Notes: generated by a model from the sequence alone, not told the origin. A stretch of 6,109 bases of DNA from Nitriliruptoraceae bacterium (GCA_007134165.1 SLLJ01000364.1:1-6109); one strand, 5' to 3'; numbered from the stretch's first letter, positions 1 to 5,723 are shown. Numbers and translations are program-made.

Positions 1-10
1 GCGGCCGGCA

Positions 11-171
11 TAGGCGCAGAACCCCCGCCCAAGCGAGTTTCCGTCACGGCTGCTGCCCCACCCGCGGCCGAACACGCCGGCACCGCACGAAACCCCCACC
101 CGCGGCCGAACACGTCGGCACCGCACGAAACCCCCACCCACGCAAGGTTCCGTCACGGCTGCTGCCCGACC
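11..171. repeat. Higher-order repeat unit 1 (161 bp)
   Basis: Modules in order are B (11-29), a degenerate G (30-48), a GCTGCTGCC-type spacer, A (64-100), A (102-138), G (139-157) and a GCTGCTGCC-type spacer to 171. It differs from the next unit by scattered substitutions. Its first spacer belongs to the GCTG class where unit 2 has the ACCACC class. Its two A copies carry the CGCCGG then CGTCGG variants, the reverse of unit 2. This suggests exchange or conversion between modules rather than simple duplication. Confidence 0.85.
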
Positions 172-332
172 TAGGCGCAGAACACCCGCCCACGCAAGGT
201 TCCGTCACGACCACCACCCGACCCGCGGCCGAACGCGTCGGCACTGCACGAAACCCCCACCCATGGCCGAACACGCCGGCACCGCACGAAACACCCGCCC
301 ACGCAAGGTTCCGTCACGGCTGGCGGCCGACC
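172..332. repeat. Higher-order repeat unit 2 (161 bp)
   Basis: Same module order and exactly the same length as the preceding unit: B (172-190), G (191-209), an ACCACCACC-type spacer, A (225-261), A (263-299), G (300-318) and a GCTGGCGGCC-type spacer to 332. The second A copy begins ATGGCCG instead of GCGGCCG and ends in ACACCCGCC like a B module. It may therefore be an A/B hybrid. Confidence 0.85.
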
Positions 333-474
333 TCGGCGTAGAACACCCGCCCACGCAAGGTTCCGTCACGGCTGGCGGCCGGCGTAGGCGCAGAACACCC
401 GCCCACGCAAGGTTCCGTCACGACCACCACCCGACCCGCGGCCGAACACGTCGGCACCGCACGAAACCCCCACC
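333..474. repeat. Rearranged third unit at the proB-proximal end of the array
   Basis: This segment holds two B-G-spacer blocks in tandem (B 333 and 385, G 352 and 404, period 52 bp) followed by a single A copy (438-474). It thus departs from the 161-bp order while using the same parts. The sequence becomes unique after 474, about 28 bp before the proB stop codon, so this is the array boundary on the gene side. Confidence 0.8.
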
Positions 475-502
475 CACGCGTGCATGGAGCGCGCCGGCGG
501 GC
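475..502. other. Short unique gap between proB stop and repeat array
   Basis: These 28 bp separate the end of proB from the last repeat module. On the transcribed strand I see only a weak CGCG...CGCG pairing and no T-run, so there is no convincing intrinsic terminator. Transcripts from the rplU-proB cluster could run into the array or end by Rho. Confidence 0.4.
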
Positions 503-1621
503 TCACAGCAGCACCAGGTCATCGCGGTGGATGACCTCACGGGCGTAGCCGAGCCCGAAGGCCTCGGCAGCCTCGAGGGTTCGGCGCCCGGCGAGTCGGA
601 CCACGTCGGCCACGTCGTAGTTGGTGAGCCCTCGCGCGATGGCCCGGCCCTGCAGGTCCACCACCTCGACGGCATCGCCGGCGGCGAACGAGCCGTCCGC
701 ACGGGTGACGCCGACCGACAGCAGCGAGGTCCCGCGCTCGCGCAGTGCGGCCACCGCCCCGTCATCGACGTGGATGCGGCCATGGACGTTCAGCGCGAAC
801 CCGATCCACAGCCGGCGCGCCTCCACCCGGGTGTCGTGAGCGACGAACCAGGTGCCGACCTGCGCGCCCTCGAGCACGTCGTGCAGTACCGCCGGCCGGC
901 GAGCATCCGCGACCACCGCGTGGGTGGCCGAGCGCACCGCGACCCGTGCCGACTGCACCTTGGTGCGCATTCCTCCCGAGCCGACGTAGGAGCCGACCCC
1001 ACCGATGCGGGTGACATCGAGGGTGTCGACATCGTCGACGCGAGTCACCAACTGCGCTCCCGCATCGTGGCGCGGATCGCGGTCGTAGAGGCCGGGGACA
1101 TCCGACAGCAGCACCAGCAACTGCGCGTCGAGCATGGACGCGACCAGCGCGGCAAGGTGGTCGTTGTCGCCGTAGGCGAGTTCGTCGGTGGCGACCGCGT
1201 CGTTCTCGTTGACCACCGGCAGCACCCCGACCTCCAGCAGCCGCTGCAGGGTGGTCCGGGCACTGAGGTAGCGCGAGCGCCGCACGAAGTCGTCCTGGGT
1301 GAGCAGGATCTGTCCGGCACTCGTGCCCGCGGTCGCCAGCACCTGCTGGTAGGCCTGGATCAGCTCACCCTGGCCGACCGCGGCACACGCCTGCAGCGTT
1401 GGCAGGTCGAGCGGACGACGCTCGAGCCCGAGCAGCCCCATCCCGGCCGCAACCGCCCCCGAGGACACCAGCACGACCTGCGTGCCGGCTGCCCGGGCCG
1501 TCAGGACCTGCTCGGCGAGCGCATGAACCTGACGCCGATCAAGCCGGCCGTCGGGTCCGCGCAGGCTCGAGGAGCCGACCTTGACCACGGCCAGCGAGGG
1601 CCGTACGAAGCGGGCGGTCAC
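503..1621 (-). CDS. proB: Glutamate 5-kinase (proline biosynthesis, first step)
   Basis: Cytoplasmic enzyme that phosphorylates L-glutamate with ATP to gamma-glutamyl phosphate, the substrate of ProA; family members are usually feedback-inhibited by proline. The 372-aa protein has the usual full length. An amino-acid kinase domain spans about residues 8-260: VVKVGSSSL at 12-20, SSGAVAAGMG at 53-62, VVNENDAVATDE at 136-147, YGDNDHLAALVA at 150-161, LLSDVPGLYDRDP at 171-183 and GSGGMRTK at 214-221. A C-terminal PUA domain follows (about 275-365; GRIHVDDGAVAAL near 281-293). The start is GTG, overlapping the obg stop as GTGA, with GAGGA at 1631-1635 nine bases upstream, so translation is probably coupled to obg. 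Key motifs are intact and the gene looks functional. proA does not follow within the window; the repeat array does. Confidence 0.96.
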   Translation of the reverse strand: MTARFVRPSLAVVKVGSSSLRGPDGRLDRRQVHALAEQVLTARAAGTQVVLVSSGAVAAGMGLLGLERRPLDLPTLQACAAVGQGELIQAYQQVLATAGTSAGQILLTQDDFVRRSRYLSARTTLQRLLEVGVLPVVNENDAVATDELAYGDNDHLAALVASMLDAQLLVLLSDVPGLYDRDPRHDAGAQLVTRVDDVDTLDVTRIGGVGSYVGSGGMRTKVQSARVAVRSATHAVVADARRPAVLHDVLEGAQVGTWFVAHDTRVEARRLWIGFALNVHGRIHVDDGAVAALRERGTSLLSVGVTRADGSFAAGDAVEVVDLQGRAIARGLTNYDVADVVRLAGRRTLEAAEAFGLGYAREVIHRDDLVLL

Positions 1622-3027
1622 GGCTGCGGATCCTCGCGGTCGGCGACCTCGTCCTCCTCGCCGGCGAGCACCGCGGCCCGCTCGTCGGGGGGGAGATCCT
1701 CCAGGTCCGGGGTGAAGCCGAACACCACCCCGCCGATCACGACGTCGTCGCCGGTTCGGGCCCCGGCGGCCACGAGGGCGCGCTCGACCCCGGCGCGGCG
1801 CAGCCGACCCTGGAGGTAGCGCACCGCCTCCCAGTCCTCGAGCGGCAGCATCTGCACCCAGCGTTCGATGCGTTCGCCGCGGACCTCGAAGGCTCCCGAG
1901 GCGTGCCGGCCCACCGTGTAGTCGGGTCCGGAGGGCACCAGCCGCAGCGCCACCTCGTCCTCGGAGGCCAGCACGGCCCGCACCCCACCCTGCCGTTCGC
2001 GCTCCGCGGCGACGAGCGCCCCGAGCCGGTAGCGCAGCGGGTCGAGCCCGGCCCCGGTCACCGCCGAGACCTCGAGCACTTGCTCACCGGCGGCCTCGAG
2101 GGTGGGCCGGATCAAGTCGGCCATCGCCTGCCCGTCGGGCAGGTCGATCTTGTTGAGCACCACCAACTGCGGTCGCTCGAGCAGCGCGGGGTCGTGGGCG
2201 GCTAGCTCGGCACGCAGCACCTCGAGGTCACGGACCGGATCACGATCCGCCTCGAACGGGTGGGTGTCGAGCACGTGGAGCAGCACCAGGCAACGCTCGA
2301 TGTGGCGCAGGAAGCGCAGGCCGAGCCCTCGACCCTCGGCAGCACCCTCGATGAGTCCGGGGACGTCGGCGAGCACGACGTCGATGGGCGCGCCCTGAGC
2401 ATGCTGCCCGCCACGCATCACCCCGAGGTGGGGAGTGAGCGTGGTGAACGGCCAGGCCTCGACCCGGGGCGTGGCCGCCGACAGCCGGCTGATCAGCGAC
2501 GACTTGCCGGCGGAGGGGAACCCGACCAGTCCGACGTCCGCGATGAGCTTGAGTTCGAGCCGAAGGGAGCGCTCGCGGGCCTTCTCGCCGCGCTCCGCGA
2601 ACCGCGGCACGCGACGGTGCCGATTGGCGAACGAGGCGTTGCCGCGTCCGCCACGACCGCCACGCGCCGCCACATAGCGCTGCCCGTCGGCGATCAGGTC
2701 GGCGAGCACCTGACCGGTGGCCCGGTCGCGTACGACGGTGCCGACCGGCACCGGCAGGAGGAGGTCGTCGCCGGCAGCCCCGGTGCGACCCATGCCGGCG
2801 CCGTGCGTGCCGTCGGCGGCGCGCTGGTGGGGCTCGCGGTGCCAGGTGAGCAGCGAAGCGGTGTCGTGGTCGGCGACCAGCACGACGTCCCCGCCACGTC
2901 CGCCGTCACCCCCGTCGGGTCCACCGCGGGGCACATGCGACTCGCGACGGAAGGAGACGGAGCCGTTACCGCCATCACCACCGCGAGCGTGCAGGGAACA
3001 CTCGTCGACGAAGCTCGGGGCGCCCAC
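1618..3027 (-). CDS. obg: Obg-family GTPase (ribosome assembly / stress control)
   Basis: GTPase of the Obg/CgtA family, known to act in 50S subunit maturation and growth-state control. The 469-aa protein has all three expected domains. The glycine-rich Obg fold (about 5-160) contains GGDGGNGSVSFRRE at 16-29 and GGPDGGDGGRGGD at 35-47. The G domain (about 161-335) has G1 GFPSAGKSS at 169-177, the switch PFTTLTP at 193-199, G3 DVPGLIEGA at 221-229, G4 NKID at 292-295 and G5 SAV at 321-323. The OCT domain spans about 350-440 (FEVRGERIERW, GVERAL, FGFTPDLE) and is followed by an acidic tail. I place the start at GTG 3027 because GAGG at 3034-3037 lies six bases upstream; TTG at 3033 is an alternative adding two residues but has no spacer to that site. 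Upstream in-frame sequence runs through rpmA and is not coding for this gene. It lies 28 bp after rpmA. Confidence 0.96.
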   Translation of the reverse strand: MGAPSFVDECSLHARGGDGGNGSVSFRRESHVPRGGPDGGDGGRGGDVVLVADHDTASLLTWHREPHQRAADGTHGAGMGRTGAAGDDLLLPVPVGTVVRDRATGQVLADLIADGQRYVAARGGRGGRGNASFANRHRRVPRFAERGEKARERSLRLELKLIADVGLVGFPSAGKSSLISRLSAATPRVEAWPFTTLTPHLGVMRGGQHAQGAPIDVVLADVPGLIEGAAEGRGLGLRFLRHIERCLVLLHVLDTHPFEADRDPVRDLEVLRAELAAHDPALLERPQLVVLNKIDLPDGQAMADLIRPTLEAAGEQVLEVSAVTGAGLDPLRYRLGALVAAERERQGGVRAVLASEDEVALRLVPSGPDYTVGRHASGAFEVRGERIERWVQMLPLEDWEAVRYLQGRLRRAGVERALVAAGARTGDDVVIGGVVFGFTPDLEDLPPDERAAVLAGEEDEVADREDPQP

Positions 3028-3033
3028 CCTCAA

Positions 3034-3037
3034 CCTC
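3034..3037 (-). promoter_or_regulatory. Ribosome binding site that decides the obg start
   Basis: On the coding strand GAGG ends six bases before GTG 3027 and abuts TTG 3033. Normal Shine-Dalgarno spacing therefore favours the GTG. A second GAGG touches the GTG itself and cannot serve it. Confidence 0.5.
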
Positions 3038-3055
3038 GAAACCGGGTCGCGGCGC

Positions 3056-3313
3056 TCAGACCTCGGCCGGGTCGACGTTCGCGGTGGTGCGCGTGCGGGT
3101 CTTGTGGAACCGCACCGATCCGTCCACCAGCGCGAACAAGGTGTCGTCCCCGCCCCGGCCGACGTTGGCGCCCGGGTGGATCTTGGTACCGCGCTGGCGC
3201 ACGATGATGCTGCCGGTGCGCACCTGCTCACCGCCGTAGCGCTTGACGCCGAGCCGCTTGGCGTTGGAGTCACGGCCGTTGTTGGACGAGCCGCCGCCCT
3301 TCTTGGTCGCCAT
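3056..3313 (-). CDS. rpmA: 50S ribosomal protein L27
   Basis: Large-subunit ribosomal protein whose N-terminal tail reaches the peptidyl-transferase centre in characterised ribosomes. The 85-aa product has normal family length and the hallmark segments GRDSNAKRLGVKRYGG (13-28), IIVRQRGTKIHPGANVGRG and DTLFALVDGSVRF. The N-terminus is MATKKGGGSSNNGRD, where the commonest form is MAHKKG..S(S/T)(R/K)NGRD, so residue 3 is Thr and residue 11 is Asn. There is no Firmicutes-type N-terminal extension needing Prp cleavage. The start is ATG with AAAGGA at 3320-3325, six bases upstream. It sits 18 bp after rplU and 28 bp before obg, the classic order, and is surely cotranscribed with them. Confidence 0.98.
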   Translation of the reverse strand: MATKKGGGSSNNGRDSNAKRLGVKRYGGEQVRTGSIIVRQRGTKIHPGANVGRGGDDTLFALVDGSVRFHKTRTRTTANVDPAEV

Positions 3314-3319
3314 CTCGGA

Positions 3320-3325
3320 TCCTTT
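3320..3325 (-). promoter_or_regulatory. Ribosome binding site of rpmA
   Basis: AAAGGA on the coding strand with a six-base spacer to the ATG at 3313. It lies in the 18-bp gap after the rplU stop codon. Confidence 0.65.
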
Positions 3326-3331
3326 CGGTGC

Positions 3332-3640
3332 TCAGCGCTGGAGTTGGTCGATGCGGATGCGGGTGTGGTGCTGGCGGTGCCCACGCCGCTTGTGCTGCCG
3401 CGACTTGTTCTTGTAGGTGAAGACCCGGATCTTCTCCCCACGGTGGTGACCGGTGATGGTCGCGCTGACCGTCTGACCGTCGAGCGCCGGACCGGTGGTG
3501 ACCGACCCGTCCTCGTCCACCAGGAGCACCGGCGTGAGGACGACCTCGTCGCCCACGGCTCCGTCGAGTCGCTCGACGTCGAGTTCCTGGCCGGGTTCGA
3601 CCCGGTACTGCTTGCCGCCCGTGGCGATGACCGCGTACAC
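3332..3640 (-). CDS. rplU: 50S ribosomal protein L21
   Basis: Large-subunit protein that binds 23S rRNA. The 102-aa product is full length for the family: YAVIATGGKQYRVEPGQ at 2-18, VLLVDEDGSVTTGPAL at about 38-53, and the basic C-terminal signature KIRVFTYKNKSRQHKRRGHRQ at about 70-90 with HHTRIRID after it. The start is GTG at 3640, chosen because the protein then begins at the conserved (M)YAVIATGGKQY and because AGGAGG sits five bases upstream. The reading frame is open further upstream, but that sequence is not L21-like and falls in the leader. It is the first gene of the rplU-rpmA-obg-proB cluster. Confidence 0.97.
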   Translation of the reverse strand: MYAVIATGGKQYRVEPGQELDVERLDGAVGDEVVLTPVLLVDEDGSVTTGPALDGQTVSATITGHHRGEKIRVFTYKNKSRQHKRRGHRQHHTRIRIDQLQR

Positions 3641-3810
3641 GGTGGCCTCCTGTGGGTTCGAGATCGGGATGGGTCGGCACCGACCCTCGCTCACGGCGTG
3701 GTGGACCGCGGTGGGCCGACCAGGCTCGATCGCCGGGCGGCGACCGGGGCGGTGCGGGAGGCCGTGGGACCGTTCGAGGACGTGGCCGAGTCGCGCACCG
3801 ACCCCTGCGT
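3641..3810 (-). promoter_or_regulatory. Structured 5' leader of the rplU operon (candidate autoregulatory RNA)
   Basis: If transcription starts about 3810, a leader of roughly 170 nt precedes rplU. The transcribed strand shows three hairpins. H1 (3804-3788) pairs GGGTCG with CGACTC, including one G-U, around loop GTGCG. H2 (3746-3727) pairs CGGTCGCC with GGCGATCG, eight pairs with one G-U, around loop GCCC. H3 (3686-3671) is GGGTCGGTGCCGACCC, a perfect inverted repeat about 20 nt upstream of the Shine-Dalgarno. H1 and H3 share the identical 10-mer GGGTCGGTGC, so the 5' arm of H1 could pair instead with the 3' arm of H3. None is followed by a T-run, so terminator-type attenuation is not shown. 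L21 leaders are known in Firmicutes; homology to them is not claimed. Confidence 0.45.
3646..3651 (-). promoter_or_regulatory. Perfect Shine-Dalgarno of rplU, fixes the GTG start
   Basis: AGGAGG on the coding strand, five bases before GTG 3640. It is the strongest ribosome binding site in the window, as expected for a ribosomal protein gene, and it rules against longer upstream starts. Confidence 0.85.
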
Positions 3811-3816
3811 TGGGTA

Positions 3817-3846
3817 AAGGTACCGCGGGCACGACACAGGGGTCAA
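3817..3846 (-). promoter_or_regulatory. Sigma-70-type promoter for rplU-rpmA-obg-proB
   Basis: On the minus strand, TTGACC (3846-3841) matches the -35 consensus in five of six bases. It is followed by an 18-bp spacer and TACCTT (3822-3817), a TANNNT -10 element. The predicted start is about 3810, near the CCCAACG downstream. It lies in the gap after the aldehyde dehydrogenase stop codon and points to the ribosomal-protein cluster, so the cluster need not depend on read-through. This is the best promoter-like pair I found in the window. Confidence 0.6.
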
Positions 3847-3849
3847 CCG

Positions 3850-3878
3850 GCGGCAGAGCGGCACCGCGGCAGAGCGGC
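3850..3878. repeat. Tandem 13-bp direct repeat just upstream of the -35
   Basis: GCGGCAGAGCGGC occurs perfectly at 3850-3862 and 3866-3878, a 16-bp period. It sits between the aldehyde dehydrogenase stop codon and the -35 of the rplU promoter. The position would suit an activator or operator site, but a 16-bp period does not place both copies on the same helical face. It may be a chance or slippage duplication in GC-rich DNA. Confidence 0.6.
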
Positions 3879-3881
3879 TAC

Positions 3882-5648
3882 TCAGCCCTTGGCTGCCGCC
3901 ATCAGCAGCTTGGCCAGCGACCGGGGCCGGCGGGTGGCGGTGAACCGTGCGACCTCGGGCAGCAGTTCGTGCAACGCCGCGTGGTTGTGGAACCACACGG
4001 GTTTGACCGGCGGTCGGAACGGACCACGTACGACCGACTTCTCGACGTCCTCGAGCAGATAGGTGTTGTGCACCACGCCACGGCCGGACTGGATGTCGTT
4101 GAGCGGGGACCCCGGGTAGGCGCCCCACGACGGGGACACGAACGCGTACGACGCAGCCGCCCAGTGGTTGACGACCACCGAGCCGTAGCGCAGTTCGTCG
4201 ATCGCCCACTCCACAGCGGCGGCGACCTCGGGGTCGCGCAGTGAGCGCGGATGCACGATGATCGAGGCCGACAGGGTGCCCCACAGGGTGTCGTTGCAGA
4301 ACGCCACGGCCTGCTCGAGGTACTCGGGCACCGAGCGCGGGGCGTCGAGGGCGACCTCGCCGAACACCCCGCAGAAGGCCTCGACGTTGAACGCGATGTC
4401 GTCCTCGACGCTCGCGTCGAGCCCGGGGATGAGCGTGAAGGGCACCCGACCCGGCCCGGCCTGGCCGAACCACTCGGCGCGCGGGTGGGCCTGCACGAAA
4501 CGCTGCCAGCGGTCCTCCGCTCCCGGGTAGTACGGCGCCCGCGGCTCGGCGGCCCGAAGCGAGCGACGGATCGCCTCGAGCAGGTCGCGGCGCCGCGACC
4601 AGGCACCGTGCTGGATCACCATCCGCGCCGCGATGCAGTTGAAGCCACCGTTGTTGACCAGCATCGAGGCGATGTTGTCCCCGTGGTAGGCGATGTCGCC
4701 GTCGCTGAAGGGTCCGGGCACGACGATGACCGGGGTGATGTTTCCCAGCTCCGAGGTCACCGGCGTGTCGGTCACCGGCTCGTTGGCCTCCTTGCGGCGG
4801 CGGCCCTCCTGGCCGGGGCCGAACACGATCACATCGTGGGTCTTGTCCGAGCCGGTGATGTGGATCGTGTCGACCAGTTCGCTGCGCGTCAGATAGGCGC
4901 CCACCTCGGCGCCGCCGTGGACCAGGCGCAGGAAGCCCTCCTCCACCAGCGGTGCGAACGCGCGCGCGATGTAGGGGGTGAGGTACTCGTTGACCGGGTT
5001 CATCTTGAGCAGGACCACGTGGTCCCAGGCGAACAGCTCGTAGAGCGCGTCCATCGGCCCGATCGAGGACACGTTGCCGGCCCCGAGCACCAGCGCCACC
5101 CCGGGCTCGGGCTCGTGGTCGTCGCGGTAGATGCGCCCGATGCGGGCCTCGGCCTGGTCCAGGGTGACCTGCGGCTGCAACCGGACCTCGGCGGTGAAGC
5201 CGTTGAACAGCACCGTGTCCATGCGGTCGGTGGGCAGCACCTTCGCGACCACCTGCCCGTTGGGCGCGACCTCGAGCGACGGCGGCTGCGGCCGCCCGGT
5301 GCGCTCGATGTCCCGCATGGTGCGCTCGAGCAGCTTGAGGTTGCGCAGCACCTGTACGATACCCGAGCCCCAGTCCTCCCCGATCAGCGTCGAACCCAGC
5401 GCGATGCGCTTGGCGGCGGTGGCGGCCTCGACCCACTCAGGGGCGACCTCGAGGGTGCGGCGGGCCAGCTCGCCCAGCAGCTGCCGGCGGGCGACCGCGT
5501 CCAGAGCGCACCACACCGGCGCACGTCGGTGCAGCGTGAGCAGCGCGGCGTCGAGTTCGTCGCGGGGAGTGTCGGGGAACCGACGCTCCTGCTCGGGGAT
5601 GACGATGGAGCCGCTGGCTCCCTGCAGCGCGGCGGTGTCCTGGCTCAT
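3882..5648 (-). CDS. Divergent aldehyde dehydrogenase-superfamily protein
   Basis: Predicted cytoplasmic NAD(P)-dependent oxidoreductase with the ALDH fold; the substrate is unknown. The 588-aa protein is longer than the usual 450-500 aa. Superfamily landmarks are recognisable but changed. LGAGNVSSIG (188-197) replaces the PWNFP segment, with Asn192 the likely oxyanion-hole residue. LLKMNP (213-218) supplies the cofactor-binding Lys215. ITGSDKT (264-270) matches FTGS. SELGNITPVIV (299-309) corresponds to LELGGK with general-base Glu300. NNGGFNCIAAR (332-342) holds the likely catalytic Cys338. FGEVALD (429-435) and FCNDTLWGTLSASI (450-463) match the late FGPV and N-x-x-x-GL motifs. About 130 N-terminal residues are helical and Arg-rich, and an insertion of about 40 residues (roughly 365-405, APYYPG) follows the Cys region. 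The start is ATG 5648, supported by AGGGAG seven bases upstream; GTG 5717 has no comparable site. No signal peptide or membrane segment is seen. It may be an aldehyde or acyl reductase. Confidence 0.85.
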   Translation of the reverse strand: MSQDTAALQGASGSIVIPEQERRFPDTPRDELDAALLTLHRRAPVWCALDAVARRQLLGELARRTLEVAPEWVEAATAAKRIALGSTLIGEDWGSGIVQVLRNLKLLERTMRDIERTGRPQPPSLEVAPNGQVVAKVLPTDRMDTVLFNGFTAEVRLQPQVTLDQAEARIGRIYRDDHEPEPGVALVLGAGNVSSIGPMDALYELFAWDHVVLLKMNPVNEYLTPYIARAFAPLVEEGFLRLVHGGAEVGAYLTRSELVDTIHITGSDKTHDVIVFGPGQEGRRRKEANEPVTDTPVTSELGNITPVIVVPGPFSDGDIAYHGDNIASMLVNNGGFNCIAARMVIQHGAWSRRRDLLEAIRRSLRAAEPRAPYYPGAEDRWQRFVQAHPRAEWFGQAGPGRVPFTLIPGLDASVEDDIAFNVEAFCGVFGEVALDAPRSVPEYLEQAVAFCNDTLWGTLSASIIVHPRSLRDPEVAAAVEWAIDELRYGSVVVNHWAAASYAFVSPSWGAYPGSPLNDIQSGRGVVHNTYLLEDVEKSVVRGPFRPPVKPVWFHNHAALHELLPEVARFTATRRPRSLAKLLMAAAKG

Positions 5649-5655
5649 GGCGCGT

Positions 5656-5661
5656 CTCCCT
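5656..5661 (-). promoter_or_regulatory. Ribosome binding site that decides the aldehyde dehydrogenase start
   Basis: AGGGAG on the coding strand with a seven-base spacer to ATG 5648. It supports the shorter protein beginning MSQDTAALQG over an in-frame GTG at 5717 that would add 23 residues. Confidence 0.7.
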
Positions 5662-5676
5662 GGGCGACCGCCACTG

Positions 5677-5705
5677 AGCGTAGGGTGTCGTGCGGGCGCC
5701 GGCAC
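5677..5705 (-). promoter_or_regulatory. Weak candidate promoter for the aldehyde dehydrogenase gene
   Basis: TACGCT at 5682-5677 on the minus strand fits a TANNNT -10 element and would give a leader of about 20 nt. The expected -35 region (5705-5700, GTGCCG) is poor. The gap to the exporter stop codon is only 75 bp and shows no terminator, so cotranscription with the exporter is equally possible. Confidence 0.2.
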
Positions 5706-5723
5706 CATGCGCGCCACCGTCGG

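Larger units (their letters stand above)
1..474. repeat. Intergenic higher-order repeat array (161-bp unit made of shuffled modules)
   Basis: This gene-free stretch is built almost wholly from recurring modules, named here on the + strand. Module G is CACGCAAGGTTCCGTCACG, perfect at 139, 191, 300, 352 and 404, with a degenerate copy at 30. Module B is TAGGCGCAGAACACCCGCC, at 11 (one change), 172, 333 (two changes) and 385. Module A is 37 bp, starts GCGGCCGAACACG and ends near CCCCCACC, with copies at 64, 102, 225, 263 and 438. A spacer of about 14 bp follows each G and is either GCTG-type or ACCACCACC-type. The order B-G-spacer-A-A-G-spacer makes a 161-bp unit: equivalent modules recur at exactly +161 (11/172/333, 30/191/352, 64/225, 102/263, 139/300). 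Bases 1-10 match 374-383, so the array continues past the left edge. Function is unknown; it resembles intergenic minisatellites of GC-rich bacteria. No terminal inverted repeats or transposase are visible. The pattern itself is certain. Confidence 0.95.

Noticed and set aside
44..274. A 76-codon minus-strand open frame inside the repeat array
   Set aside because: Its peptide only mirrors the DNA repeats, and the 161, 52 and 38 bp periods are not multiples of three, so the array cannot keep one reading frame. No ribosome binding site stands out.
1..474. CRISPR array
   Set aside because: There are no unique spacers of constant length: the sequence between repeats is itself repeated. No cas genes are seen and the repeat is not in the usual regular layout.
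1..474. Insertion sequence or mobile element remnant
   Set aside because: No terminal inverted repeats, target-site duplication or transposase fragment can be seen in the visible part.
475..520. Intrinsic terminator after proB
   Set aside because: Only weak GC pairings without a T-run on the transcribed strand.
263..1819. A 518-codon open frame on the plus strand
   Set aside because: It is antisense to proB and the end of obg and begins inside the repeat array. It has no recognisable domain, and GC-rich antisense frames stay open by composition alone.
2260..3817. Long plus-strand frames across obg, rpmA and rplU
   Set aside because: They are antisense to strongly conserved genes and have neither domains nor start signals.
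3691..5436. A 581-codon minus-strand frame overlapping the aldehyde dehydrogenase
   Set aside because: It is a frame-shifted shadow of a gene with clear motifs in its own frame. Its product is Arg/Ala/Gly-rich low-complexity sequence.
5649..5717. N-terminal extension of the aldehyde dehydrogenase from GTG 5717
   Set aside because: It has no good Shine-Dalgarno, while ATG 5648 has AGGGAG at seven bases; the extra residues look like non-coding sequence.
5649..5723. Intrinsic terminator after the ABC exporter
   Set aside because: GC-rich self-complementary bases occur near 5693-5706, but there is no adequate loop and no T-run.
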